Of a stretch of 64,000 nt of DNA, positions 10,240 to 19,853 are shown piece by piece. The DNA lies in NCBI GenBank assembly GCA_018105865.1, contig CM030848.1, forward strand, positions 7,566,301 to 7,630,300, in the 5' to 3' direction. A program made the translations under genes and the position numbers. The stretch's first letter is position 1, and every line of letters begins with the position of its first letter. Below the pieces are notes generated by a model. That model had not been told where the DNA came from. It did no database searches and saw only the letters and a program-made list of their open reading frames with translations. The DNA comes from Metaphire vulgaris (Eukaryota > Annelida > Clitellata > Crassiclitellata > Megascolecidae).

Positions 10240-12519
10240 CTACTCAACGGTTTTGCGCGAATCTCACAACCGGTTGCAGTTTGAATAGAGGGCGGCCCCG
10301 GCCCCTGCCCAGTTGCGGCTCCACAGGGGCCGGGGGGCCGTACCCCCTATTGAGTGCCTGCCCCTCAGTGGTCCCCCTGTTGGGACATTATACTTGCTAC
10401 AACATACCTAACAACAAATGGTTGGCCCCCATGATTAGAAGTTGCCACCCCAACGGCCCCCCACTTGCCAAATCCCGGAGCCGCCACTAACCCCTGCCCC
10501 TCCCGTGTGGCTACGCCAACGATAATGAATGTATAAGTAATGCGTAGAGTAGATTTGTATTACGCATTGACGAGGACGACGTCTGGTGTCCATATCTGTC
10601 GCGGATGGAAGACGACCTGGAATATGTTATCGTATTCCGAAGAATTCCATCGCAGAAGAGCGTCTCTCCATTGCTGCAGAAAAACAAAGATTATTGGCGT
10701 ATTAAATGTCAAAATATTTCATGAGATGATTAACTATCAGAATCAGAATCAGTTTATTTTCTTCTCCACATCCATCATACATAAACACTTTAGTAGCCAG
10801 TAGCAATTACTAGTAGTATAACAGAAGTCTATATACTTTGATTAGGTAGTCATATTAAATCAGTTATAAGTATATAAGACAACTGAAATTCAGATTAAGC
10901 AGTAATAATTTGATACAGAATTACCACTGCAACCTTAATTAGATGCAAATCTAGTGTTAAGAGAAAAAATCGGTTGATCGAAGGGCAAAGCCCGCAATGT
11001 GATCAACCAAGTACATTCGGTAGGTATAGGTTAAAATCATATTGGCTTCTTAGTAATGGATAATATCCAATATCAAGATCGAGGTTAAGAATGCTACGCC
11101 ATTGTTTGAAGAACAGTAGATAAATGTCCATGCCACACTATTCTGTAAATGATCTAAACGCTGATTATTTACTGTAAGATTTAGGCCTACGCGCACATAG
11201 GCCTGAAAGTCATGGGCGTCCGGAAGGGGGGCAAAGGAATGCAATTGCACACCTCTGAAAAAATTGTGAAGTTATGGAAAAGTAAAATTACTAAAAAAAG
11301 TACCTGTAGTACTAAACGAAAATATGAATTTATATGAGAATCCGATGAACTTACAGTAATTGTAGCACTAAATGATTTATAATTAATTAGTCCAAGAGAC
11401 CTTGACAGTATTGTACAACACTTTTGTTTCTTTCGTCACAAGACCATGTTTTGCACCCCGTGGACAAATTTCTGTGAACACCCATGCTGAAATTTGACAT
11501 TCACCACTCATAGATCTGAATTTGCCTCGAGGAAGTTTGACGTCTGAGGCAGAACGAAGCACAATAAGGCCTATACATGCTCACGCACGACAATAAGCAT
11601 GGCCTGATTGGAAAATTTCGCTTAGATAAGTAGCATAGGCATACAGTATATGTGAAATCTGAATAAAATGTTTCTGGTTACAATAACTCCCTTCAATATT
11701 TTCCGTTATAAAAAATAATTCATTTCCTCCATCTGCATGCACTGCAAATTTTCCACCGATTTTAGATCCAGTTTCAATATAAGCATCAGTTTAGATCTTC
11801 CTGGATCTACCGTTGAATACCATGCGGTTTTTCTGGCCTGAGTTTCGAGATTTAGGTTTGCTTGCTCTGTTGACAGAATTTTTGCTACCGGCTGACATTC
11901 CTATGCACTAAGAAGTGATGTCATATAATCAGGGACGTAGCCAGGGATTTGATTTGGGGGTATAATGCGATGTGGGGGGTATAAATCTTTAAAAACTTTG
12001 AACATCGCCCCTGCGTATAAGAAGATGATTTGTTTGAATTACAAACTGAAAAAACCAACAGCAGAAGTAGCTTAACTATCCTGAACAAAATCAGTCTACT
12101 GCCCGTCCCCCGTTCAGTGGCGGCTCCAGGATTTGGCAAGTGGGGACCGTTGGGGTGGCAACTTTTAAGCATGGGGCAAACCATTTGTTCATAGCTATGA
12201 ACAGCAGTAAGTATAGGGTCCCACTGGGGAGGCCAGGCATTCAATAGGGGCACGGGACCCCGATGTGGAGTCGCCTCTGCCCTCCCCCGTGGCTACGCCA
12301 ATGACGTACCAAATGTTACATACCAAATGAACCCATCCGACAATCGTCATGATCTGTTCCTGCTGGTCGAATCCTAGGATCTGAACGAGGGAGAAGCTGA
12401 GAGCGACCGATAGTGACCTCGTCGTGTCCACTACGGGTCTTCCTTCGACGCCGTTTCGATCGTAGTTGTCCAGCAGAGTGGTTATCAGTCGCTTCTCAGA
12501 TGTCGCTTTCGTCTCCCAA
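7593..12519 (-). CDS. Nicotinic receptor-like ligand-binding domain; no membrane part found
   Basis: Three exons on the minus strand, 12519-12324, 10673-10564 and 8055-7593 (stop), have AG/GT borders and matching phases (0, then 2). Exon 1 has SEKRLITTLLDNYDR, RPV, and W-V-H-L at its end. Exon 2 is 110 bp, as in classical nAChR genes, with QWRDALLRWNSSEY and IWTPDVVLVNA. Exon 3 has the Cys-loop with exactly 13 residues between its cysteines (SC...PDCELRFGS), then the loop-C region YPWCPG and a final beta-strand ending LTLRR. The loop-C vicinal pair is WC instead of CC, which suggests a non-alpha-type site. After LTLRR the frame runs about 40 codons to a stop with no good donor. No M1-M4 helices were found down to TMX2. 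It may be a secreted AChBP-like protein or a decayed receptor. The signal-peptide exon is not located. Confidence 0.75.
8102..8288 (+). mobile_element. MITE-A copy 1
   Basis: Starts CAGTGGCGGCTC and ends GGAGCCACCACTG. It is flanked by GGTTATAG and GGTCATAG, an 8-bp target duplication with one mismatch, as for hAT elements. It lies in the receptor-like gene's second visible intron. Confidence 0.9.
8328..8610 (+). mobile_element. MITE-H copy 1 (CATGGGCGT ends)
   Basis: Starts CATGGGCGTTCGG and ends GGACGTCCATG. Flanks CGTAGCAA and CGTAGACA agree at 6 of 8 bases. The same family is at 11211 and 12793. Confidence 0.75.
8891..9184 (+). mobile_element. MITE-D copy 1 (CAGTGGCGTCATTT ends)
   Basis: Starts CAGTGGCGTCATTTCACAC and ends AAATGACGCCTCTG, flanked by a perfect 8-bp duplication GTGGGGTG. 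The interior is a run of GCAAATTTTT-like units. Other copies are at 49392 and 61339. Confidence 0.9.
9300..9848. other. Intron with (ATT)n and a short duplication
   Basis: Holds an (ATT)n microsatellite at 9340-9378 and two copies of GGCGAGCATAAATAAAAA about 130 bases apart (near 9512 and 9640). No exon was seen. Confidence 0.5.
9994..10170. mobile_element. MITE-K copy 1
   Basis: Starts CAGGGATATTTTTACAC and ends AAATAACCCTG, flanked by a perfect 8-bp duplication CTTCGATC. Other copies are at 56737 and 57200. Confidence 0.85.
10310..10490 (-). mobile_element. MITE-A copy 2
   Basis: Reverse-oriented copy with ends CAGTTGCGGCTCC and GGAGCCGCCACTAA, flanked by the perfect 8-bp duplication CCCCTGCC (10302-10309 and 10491-10498). 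Confidence 0.85.
10740..11210. other. Intron, nothing recognised
   Basis: Intron of the receptor-like gene between its exons at 10564-10673 and 12324-12519. No repeat ends or exon were seen. Confidence 0.5.
11211..11486 (+). mobile_element. MITE-H copy 2
   Basis: Starts CATGGGCGTCCGG and ends GTGAACACCCATG. Flanks CTGAAAGT and CTGAAATT match at 7 of 8 bases. Confidence 0.8.
11487..11931. other. Intron, nothing recognised
   Basis: Unique-looking sequence of the same intron. I see no feature. Confidence 0.45.
11932..12303. mobile_element. MITE-B relic carrying a MITE-A
   Basis: The left end CAGGGACGTAGCCAGGGATTTGATTTGGGGG matches the MITE-B family and the right end reads GTGGCTACGCCAATG. A MITE-A (12115-12279, CAGTGGCGGCTCC to GGAGTCGCCTCTG) is inserted inside. 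The whole block lies directly beside the receptor-like exon at 12324. Confidence 0.65.
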
Positions 12520-12792
12520 CTGTACAAAGAAACAAACATACATTTTATCTCATTTTCCAGCGATTGAAATGGGGACGTTTCTTAGAGATTTCTGCATTTG
12601 GGTTAACGTCAAATTTCTCTTCTACAGCTTAATCCTTTAAATCGTAAAATATTATCGCTTCTCTAATTGCAACAACAACCCATCTTTCTGCAATTTTCGC
12701 TGCTGGACCGATGTCTAGTGCAGACTTTAAGACGAAGTGTTTATGTCTCGACATGTCTCTATATCCTCTGTTCCTGTTTTATGGAGCTTAAG

Positions 12793-12981
12793 CGTGGGCG
12801 TCCGGAGGGGGTGCGAGTGTGCAATTGCACCCCTGGAAAAATTGCGAAGTTGTTAAAAAAGTAAAATAACTTGTTTCTTTCGTCACAAAACCTTGTTTTG
12901 CACCCCCTGGAAGTTTTTAATTTATTTCGTCACAAGACCCTGTTTTGCACCTTCTTGGAAAAAATTCTGCGGACGCCCATG
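12793..12981 (+). mobile_element. MITE-H copy 3
   Basis: Starts CGTGGGCGTCCGGAGG and ends GGACGCCCATG, flanked by a perfect 8-bp target duplication AGCTTAAG. Confidence 0.9.
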
Positions 12982-13193
12982 AGCTTAAGTAGTGACTAGA
13001 ATTGACAAAATATACATTGCTTTGCGGATATTCTAGGCCTCTGCTAATGATAAAAGCAGTCGACTTGTATACAGTACATTGGCTTAGCCACGGGGACACG
13101 GGTTGGGCCCCTATTGTGCCTAGGATCAGTTGTGGGCTAAATGCAAAACCTTTCGTATATATCTTTGGCGGAGGATGGGGTTGGTATAGGGTG

Positions 13194-13552
13194 CAGGGGC
13201 GTAGCAAGGAATTTGATTTGGGAAGGTATAAATATTTTGGGTGGGTATAAATCTTAACTATAAACACATAAACCATATAAACCACACATAACCATGTGTG
13301 TAAATCACATAAAAACTTTAAGCTAGACTGATTTTTGGGGTATATATATACCGATATACCCCCGTCGCTACGCCAGTGGCGGCTCTAGGATTTGGCAAGT
13401 GGGGGGCCGTTGAGGTGGCAACTTCTAATCATGGGGGCCAACCATTTGTTGTTTAATGTATGTAGCATTAAGTATAGGGTCCCAACTGGGGAGTCACTGG
13501 GGCCAACGGGCCTCCCTGCCCCCGGTGGAGCCGCCACTGCGCTACGCCCCTG
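13194..13552. mobile_element. MITE-B copy split by MITE-A
   Basis: MITE-B ends CAGGGGCGTAGC and GCTACGCCCCTG. It is interrupted by a MITE-A at 13374-13539 that duplicated 8 bases of the host element, CGCTACGC, perfectly. The interior has a short TATATATATA tract at the place where the copy at 40261 carries a long (TA)n. Confidence 0.9.
13374..13539 (+). mobile_element. MITE-A copy 4, nested in MITE-B
   Basis: CAGTGGCGGCTC to GGAGCCGCCACTG with perfect duplication CGCTACGC on both sides (13366-13373, 13540-13547). Confidence 0.92.
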
Positions 13553-13871
13553 GTAGATTGGTTGGAACACAATCATTTCGATATATACGGATATGTGGAT
13601 GTGAATCATGTAGTGTTCCAGAGAACACCTTTGTGATGGTTGTTTGCTAGCAGACTTTAAAAGCTCGACAGGGAGGCAAACACGACCCGTGTCCTGACAC
13701 GGGTAATTTTTGAGAAATTATGATACGACCGTGTTTCTGACCAGGTTTGTGCCACTAAACCCGGAAATGGTCGATGTGCCCGCCTGGGCTGCCCCCCTCC
13801 TCCCACTATTCCGGAACCCTGACAACGCCACTGCTTGTATCTCCAATAGAATTATCGCCCGTTTTTATGCT

Positions 13872-13888
13872 CTCGGGCAATTGCAAAG

Positions 13889-13970
<82 letters not shown>

Positions 13971-13986
13971 CTTTGGCAATTCGCGT
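13872..13986. repeat. Palindromic (TA)n hairpin
   Basis: A (TA)n tract of about 75 bases is flanked by inverted arms, GGCAATTGCAAAGCCTTA on the left and TAAGGCTTTGGCAATTCG on the right. The arms plus the tract would fold into a long hairpin. Confidence 0.8.
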
Positions 13987-14858
13987 AACTGTCATCAGGT
14001 CTTTCCTCGGACGTCACTACAGTTGTCAACTTGTCACACCACAGCTACCCGCTCAGATAATTGTTTCCTGTTGCGTTTTTCGTCCTTTAAAATATTCCTC
14101 TTGAAAGCAGCTAATCTAGATTCTTTCGCGATTACGCAAGACGTTGTGACCGCTGTCAAATGGGAAGGATTCAACGCGCGTTCCACCGTGGATCTGGTCC
14201 GATGAGATCCATTCGTCAGATATTCGAAGAACACGGATCTTTAGACTCCTGTCCTGTCTCTGCGCGTCTGGATTTTATCTATAATGTTATTAGACGACAA
14301 CGGAACTTGTCGGAGATACGAACTTCCCGCACAGAGAAACCAGGTTTTATTTTCCTTCGAAGCGCCACTCGCATCGCAATCACTTAGGACCTAAATTACA
14401 TTACGTCTATCCGATGTCGCTGCCGCTGTTGGAAGCAGGGTGCGATTTGTGACCTGGAGCAGTGGGGGGCGGCGGGATATGTCGAGCTTCTGGGGACGTA
14501 GTTGTTGGGGAAGGGTAGCAGTGGGGGGATGTAGTGGTGGGGGATGTAGCAGAAGGGAAAATGCAGTTGGGCAGTGGGGAAGAGGAATCCCCCTTTCCCC
14601 CATACAAATCGAGCTCTGGTTGGAAGTAAATTTCGGCCACTACGGTAAAGCCATTACAGAAACAATAAAAGACGCCATAGAATTGACCAGAGGTAGAGAA
14701 GTTAATTGGACCGCCTCGGGAAGACAGAAACCATTCCGACGACTATAGGCCTAATCACAACGCATCCCCATCATTTTTGTGTGTGTGTGTGTGTGGCGCT
14801 TGTTTAAAGACGCGTCCGTATTAAAGACGAGGGGAGCGTATACTGTATGTAGGCCTAT
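13987..14858. other. No gene recognised
   Basis: Spacer with several short open frames that lack splice or homology support. A G-rich block lies at 14455-14600. Confidence 0.4.
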
Positions 14859-15276
14859 GGGGCTGTCCATTGATTACGTCAACAAATTCGGGGAGGGGGC
14901 TTGAAAAAGTTTGACAGTTGTTGACAGGGGTCAAGAGAAGTTGACGTCAGCAATTTTATTTTTTACAAATAATCAAAAATAGGAAATTTCATGGAATACC
15001 ATTTAGGCCTATTACAGCGGAAAAAGCCTGACATGCAAAGAAAACAAATGATCATCACGCATTAATTTTGACATTTGATGCGCAAAATGGTCATCACCGC
15101 AAAAATAATAACCTTCTACACTTTTTAGGCGAACTCGCCACTGATCTTTTTTTTTGGGGGGGGGGTCAAATTTTTTTAACATAATTATAGGGGTCACTTA
15201 AAGTTTGACAGTTGTGGTCAAGGCGTGAGGGACAAAAATTGCCAAAAAAATTGTTGACGTAATTAATGGACATTCC
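14859..15276. mobile_element. MITE-L copy (GGGCTGTCCATTNATTACGTCA ends)
   Basis: Inverted ends GGGGCTGTCCATTGATTACGTCA and TGACGTAATTAATGGACATTCC bound about 418 bases. An internal mirrored block reads TTTGACAGTTGTTGACAGG. The same family is at 52669 and 53611, and a relative is at 60781. The superfamily is uncertain. Confidence 0.75.
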
Positions 15277-15297
15277 CTATGTCGGTGTCTCTATATG

Positions 15298-15576
15298 CAG
15301 TGGCGTAGCCAGGATTTTCGGAAGGAGATTTGGTTTTTGGTTTTGACCGCGACCAACTTTGGAAAAATCATGAAAAGCAAAAAAACGTTATCACCTGTAC
15401 TTTTTAAGTTGACAAGCCAAAAAGAAGGTAATCGCCTCTTACTTAAACTTTTACCGTCTATAGCCAACGGGGTTTTGATCCCCAAAGACGCGTCAAATTT
15501 TTTAAAAATTGGATGAAAATTATTTTCTCGGGGGCTAAGGGGGTTTTAACCCCAAACCCCCTTGGCTACGCCATTG
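15298..15576 (+). mobile_element. MITE-C copy
   Basis: Starts CAGTGGCGTAGCCAGGATTTT and ends GGCTACGCCATTG. Flanks TCTATATG and TCTGTGTG agree at 6 of 8 bases, consistent with a degraded hAT-type duplication. Confidence 0.7.
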
Positions 15577-16174
15577 TCTGTGTGCATGGGCTCCTTCTTT
15601 CTTTCTCAACAGGGCTTATGACACGAATTATTCGCCTTCAAAAGCTAAGTACTCGTAGTCTCATAGGACTGGTATCAGGTATGAAATATCAATCATGGTG
15701 TGTGTGTGTGTGCGCGCGCGCATGTGTGGCATATAAGAACATATGCCGTATGATTTTTAACCTTGCTATAGGAACGAGTATTGAGTATGTCTATTGTTGC
15801 GTTTACTTTGCATTATTCGAAATATTCAGTCCCTAATCCCTATACGGTTGAGCGTCGACGAGTGATGGAGTGCGTTTGAAAACGCATCTCACTCGATAGA
15901 TGGCGCTTTTCAGTCGGATCTGCGCCATCTGCACTTAGCATTGCACTCGATTTTCGGATATTGGATATCGAATAAATAAGTCCGTTTCGATGTTTGGCAG
16001 AGAGCATCGCGAACCGCCCACTTATCCGTAGGCCTATATCGCTTATACGGGATCCTCAACACGACCCTCTAGCATCGCCAGGCCATTGTCGTCTCAGTCC
16101 ACTGGAAGAAGAAAATTCACACCGTTCCGTAGGTTTCTTCTCTCGTACACGAGAACGACTAGTAGGTCTACAAA
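15577..16174. other. No gene recognised
   Basis: Contains a (TG)n/(CG)n tract at about 15697-15726. No exon was supported. Confidence 0.4.
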
Positions 16175-16388
16175 CAGTGGCGCAGCGTGGGTTGCCAGCG
16201 CCCGGGGGTAAAAGAAGGACTGCGCCCCTCCCCAAACTTCTCCCCCAAATGTCTTGACAATGAAAAAAAGCTCATTGAACGAACGTTCCAAAAATTAATA
16301 GACTTCGAAAAAGTATTTACAATTCTTTGTGAATGAGATATGCCACCCGACTCACCCAGAGATATTTTTACACCCCTAATATCCAAAC
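16175..16388. mobile_element. MITE-I-like fragment
   Basis: Starts CAGTGGCGCAGCGTGGGTTGCCAGCGCCCGGG, like the complete element at 28726-28979. The right end was not identified before the next MITE. Confidence 0.5.
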
Positions 16389-16396
16389 ACCCCATC

Positions 16397-16576
16397 CAGT
16401 GGCGGCTCCACCGGGGGCAGGTAAGGCCCGTGCCCCCTATTGAAAGCCTGGCCCCCCAGTGGCCCCCAGTTGGGAAATTAATGCTACATACATTAAACAA
16501 CAAATGGTTGGCCCACCATGATTAGAAGATTTTGCCCTCAACGGCCCCCACTTGCCAAATCCTAGAGCCGCCACTG
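16397..16576 (-). mobile_element. MITE-A copy 5
   Basis: CAGTGGCGGCTCC to AGAGCCGCCACTG. Flanks ACCCCATC and CCCCCATC match at 7 of 8 bases. Confidence 0.88.
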
Positions 16577-16673
16577 CCCCCATCTGTGAGCAACACCTTC
16601 CTAAATGTGATGCAGGTAAGATGCTGTCGCTTGCCATAAGAGAAGGGAGGGGACTCCAGAATAGGCCTACTAT

Positions 16674-16835
16674 CAGGGGCGTAGCGGCGGGGGTAGCCTA
16701 TATCGGTATATAAACACCCCAAGATCAGGCTGCCTTAAAATTTTAACGTGTTTTTTAAGATTTCCAAAGTTTTTAAAGATTTATATCCCAAATCACATTA
16801 TCCCCCCACAAATCAGCTTCCTGGCTACGCCCCTG
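16674..16835. mobile_element. MITE-B copy
   Basis: CAGGGGCGTAGC to GCTACGCCCCTG, in the opposite internal orientation to the 13194 copy. No clean target duplication was seen. Confidence 0.75.
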
Positions 16836-16865
16836 AGTATTACTTATGGTGTAGGTTGTGTAGAT

Positions 16866-17203
16866 CAGTGATGCGCAAACATTTTGGTCAAAGGCCACAA
16901 ATAGGCCCTAATTTTTTCAAGACGCTGGGGGTCAAACAAGTGATAAAGTTAAAATTAATTTTTTTTAAATTATTAGCTAAAGGGCTACTGCCAAGTAATA
17001 CTTATTTTATTGTGAATAGTTATGCTCTGTGTCGTTGTGGTACTTTCGATAATTCTACCAATACATTATCGCGGATTAATTTAACTATCGACCTATTGGT
17101 CTAATTCGGCAAAATTGTCTAATTCGCCGCACAATTAATCATAATAGGCGGCTATAGGTCTATAGTATTTATGTTTCTACTTTCTTATTGGACTCAGCGA
17201 GCC
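16866..17203. other. hAT-like fragment then spacer
   Basis: Begins CAGTGATGCGCAAACATTTTGG, followed by GGTCAAAGGCCACAAATAGG, which resembles the left end of hAT (Charlie-like) elements. The right end was not found. Confidence 0.4.
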
Positions 17204-17637
17204 CATGGGCGGTTCCACGTTGGGGATGACTGGGGATGCATCCCTCAACCGGCCCACCATAAATGCCGCTGCGTTTTCAATCAAAGATGATTGAACGGAT
17301 TAGCCTTGTTGTATATCCACAAAGATATAGACATAGGCATATCCATAGACAATGTCATCGACAAATTTGCTTCCAGCAATAGAAGACTCGATTTTGCACT
17401 ATGATTTTGTACAACCGGACTAAAATGGCTTTTATACATTGTCAATTCCGAACATTATATTTTATATATCAAATCTACAGATTTCTTCTAAATCGTTTAT
17501 ATATAATTCCTTTGACAATTGGTGGGATCGTCATAAAATTCATTGCATCCCCGGGATTCCCCCACCGACTTCCTCGAAATTCATTGCACCCCCCCCACAC
17601 ACACCACCACCACCAAGAGTTCTCGGGACCGCCACTG
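17204..17637 (+). mobile_element. MITE-J copy 1
   Basis: Starts CATGGGCGGTTCCACGTTGGGG and ends GGGACCGCCACTG. Flanks AGCGAGCC and GGCGGGCC agree at 6 of 8 bases. A cleaner copy is at 54640, and a fragment is at about 37410-37460. Confidence 0.75.
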
Positions 17638-17985
17638 GGCGGGCCACATGGCAATTCATCGTGGTTTGGGCCGTATTTGGCCCGAGGGCCGGAGTTGAGA
17701 ATTCCAAAGATAATCTCAATAGGAGAACAGTTTTAGGCTCACCTGAGAAACAGAATTGCGAAAATTCTGGCGAACCGAGACCAGATTGCGGACATCACCG
17801 CAAAAACTCAGACCTTGTCGGGAATCATTTTCTTGATTAGGCCTATTTTGTCCAATAATACCGAAGAGACGAAACCTGTGTTTAATCTAGACTTCTGGAC
17901 TCCGGGGGGAAACTGAAAAAGCCGGGGAAATTGACAAAGCCGGGAGGGAATTCTGCTAGAGGGCTGCTGTTAGTCCATGTAGTAT

Positions 17986-18591
17986 TTCAACGACTCTGGG
18001 GGGGACACCCTCTATTTCTACCAACTCCCCTTCTAAATCTTGTTCCCCTAGAGCGGTTCCTTCCTCCCTCCCCTGACCCGATGTCGTTCGTCCGCTGGGT
18101 TCCCTTAGTTGATGATAACCGAGAGATAATGGATAAGACTGTCTTTGGTTTTAACATGTGATTATTATTAACATTATAAGGCTTCCAATAAACATATAAC
18201 AATCGTCAAGGCTGTCTAAATGTGAACTAATCGAATTTATTCTACGATCACTACGCAATGCAGAATTAGTATTAAACTTCTTACCATCACCACTCGCTCC
18301 TGTTCCGTCCTTGGATCTCCCTGTCCTTCCGATCCGTCCTTTCTTCTTTAGCATCCAGGTCTTTCCCGCTGACCGCGTCTTCCCGCGTCTCTAGCAGACC
18401 TACCTTGGCCGCAACGCCAACCAACCAACGACTCAACGACCAACGACTCCACGACCAACCTCTACCCGCGCTTCCCTCTTTTATAAGCTCCGCTCTGGCA
18501 CGCTGCCATCTCCTTCGGCCTCTCCATTCTCTACCAGCGCCGGCCTTTCCTCTCCGTCTTATCCTCCATCTCCTTCTCCCCTACCCGTTCA
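17986..18591 (-). repeat. 3' LTR of the gypsy element
   Basis: 606 bases, identical to the other LTR except for two single-base insertions or deletions in C runs (near 18367 and 18448). No substitutions were noticed. AATAAA on the plus strand near 18188 is chance context, because the element is read from the minus strand. Confidence 0.95.
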
Positions 18592-18602
18592 ACTCTCTCA
18601 CT
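18592..18602 (-). other. Polypurine tract
   Basis: On the minus strand the bases before the 3' LTR read CAGTGAGAGAG, a short purine run in the position of the plus-strand primer. Confidence 0.6.
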
Positions 18603-18867
18603 GTTTAAACCAAAACCCATCTTCCATCCGATCCATACTTAGTAACAAATATAAAATTGACATGCTAAACTGTATTAAATGTTAAATCGGAATTGTCTCT
18701 TGATAGTGTTGTTTCGGCCTAAACATATATTTCGATTCTATAATGCAATCTGGCTGCTAATGTAAATTATTATATAGCTCTAACATAGCTGGTAATCCTA
18801 CAATGAAATCAATCCAATGTTAATTCTCCGTTTCACTATAATGTCATCTCTACCCTATAAAAGCAAC

Positions 18868-19340
18868 TTAAGACATTCTGCAACAATTATATGGGTTAGA
18901 TAGCCGATGGAGAAGGTCCGACTCCAGCGACAGGCTACTTCCACGAGCGTCTCCACACGATTGAATTGAGCCTCGTGAGCCTGCAGGGTGGGCTGAACCT
19001 CCGTGGTTGCTTCTGCTGTCTGGCGTCTCAGCTAGTTGTCGTTCTCCATCGTGATACTTGGGATCGGCATCCGCAACGCTCCTGACGGCGCCCGCGGATC
19101 CACTGCTCTGGCTGGGTCTCCCGAAGGGCTTCCGACTGAAGCTGGTCGGATACTGCCAACCGTCGACACCGTCCCGAGGCTTGGACGGGACGTCGCCATC
19201 GTCCGCGGCGGCATGATCTTCAGCGTCCGCTCTCTCCGTGTCTCCGCCTCCTCTTCTTGGCCGACTTCTATGACGTCGGATTCCATCGCCTGTCAATCAC
19301 TTCTGTCGCCGTCGCTATGTCTGCGTCTGCAAATACATAC
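18868..19340 (-). CDS. Extra ORF of the gypsy element, downstream of integrase
   Basis: Two overlapping frames of about 84 and 142 codons lie between integrase and the 3' LTR. One starts MESDVIEVGQEEEAE. Downstream of its stop the same frame continues with a segment that looks helical (RRQTAEATTEVQPTLQAHE). A splice-acceptor-like TGTATTTGCAG lies just upstream at about 19330. It has no signal peptide or membrane helix, so it does not look like an envelope. I do not recognise it. Confidence 0.35.
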
Positions 19341-19853
19341 TACAGAGGCAAATTTACTCTCCCCTCCCCACCCTTTTTCAAAATTCGGGGTGTATTCACC
19401 TTCTCCTCCTTTGCCCTCCAGCAAATCTTCAACATCCTCTTATCTCTTTTCACGATCTACTCTTGCCCCGAGGGATCTCATTTTCCCCTTTTACTAACCA
19501 TTATGATACTTACTCACTCTATTTTCCTGTACATACCTATTTATCTTCTATTTCTGTTGCTTAAATTTCTACTTACTTATTTACTTCACTTGTAGTCCTT
19601 TCTGTTTCTACGCTATTCCTTAATGCTACATAACCTTTCAGAATGGATTCTGCTTAACCTCCTCTTACTGTCCCAACAGTATCATGCACTATATATATAT
19701 ATATATATACAGTTACAGCTATTTCTACCCGCGTTTCTTGAATTTATTTTTATTTTTTATTGACTTTTTCTGACAACATAGGTTCTATATACAGTTCTAT
19801 CTTAATTTTATATACAGTGCACGTCTAAATATTCTGTATCCTTTCCGTTAATT
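19341..19853. other. Gypsy internal spacer
   Basis: AT-rich untranslated part of the retrotransposon, with a short (TA)n at 19690-19709. Confidence 0.6.

Larger units (their letters stand above)
9849..10517. mobile_element. Composite of nested MITEs
   Basis: An outer element begins CAGTGGCGTAGCCAGGATTTC (MITE-C type) and ends near GGCTACGCCAACG. Inside it lie a MITE-K (9994-10170), a (CA)n run (10205-10238) and a MITE-A (10310-10490), each with its own target duplication. The layering gives the order of insertion. Confidence 0.7.
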
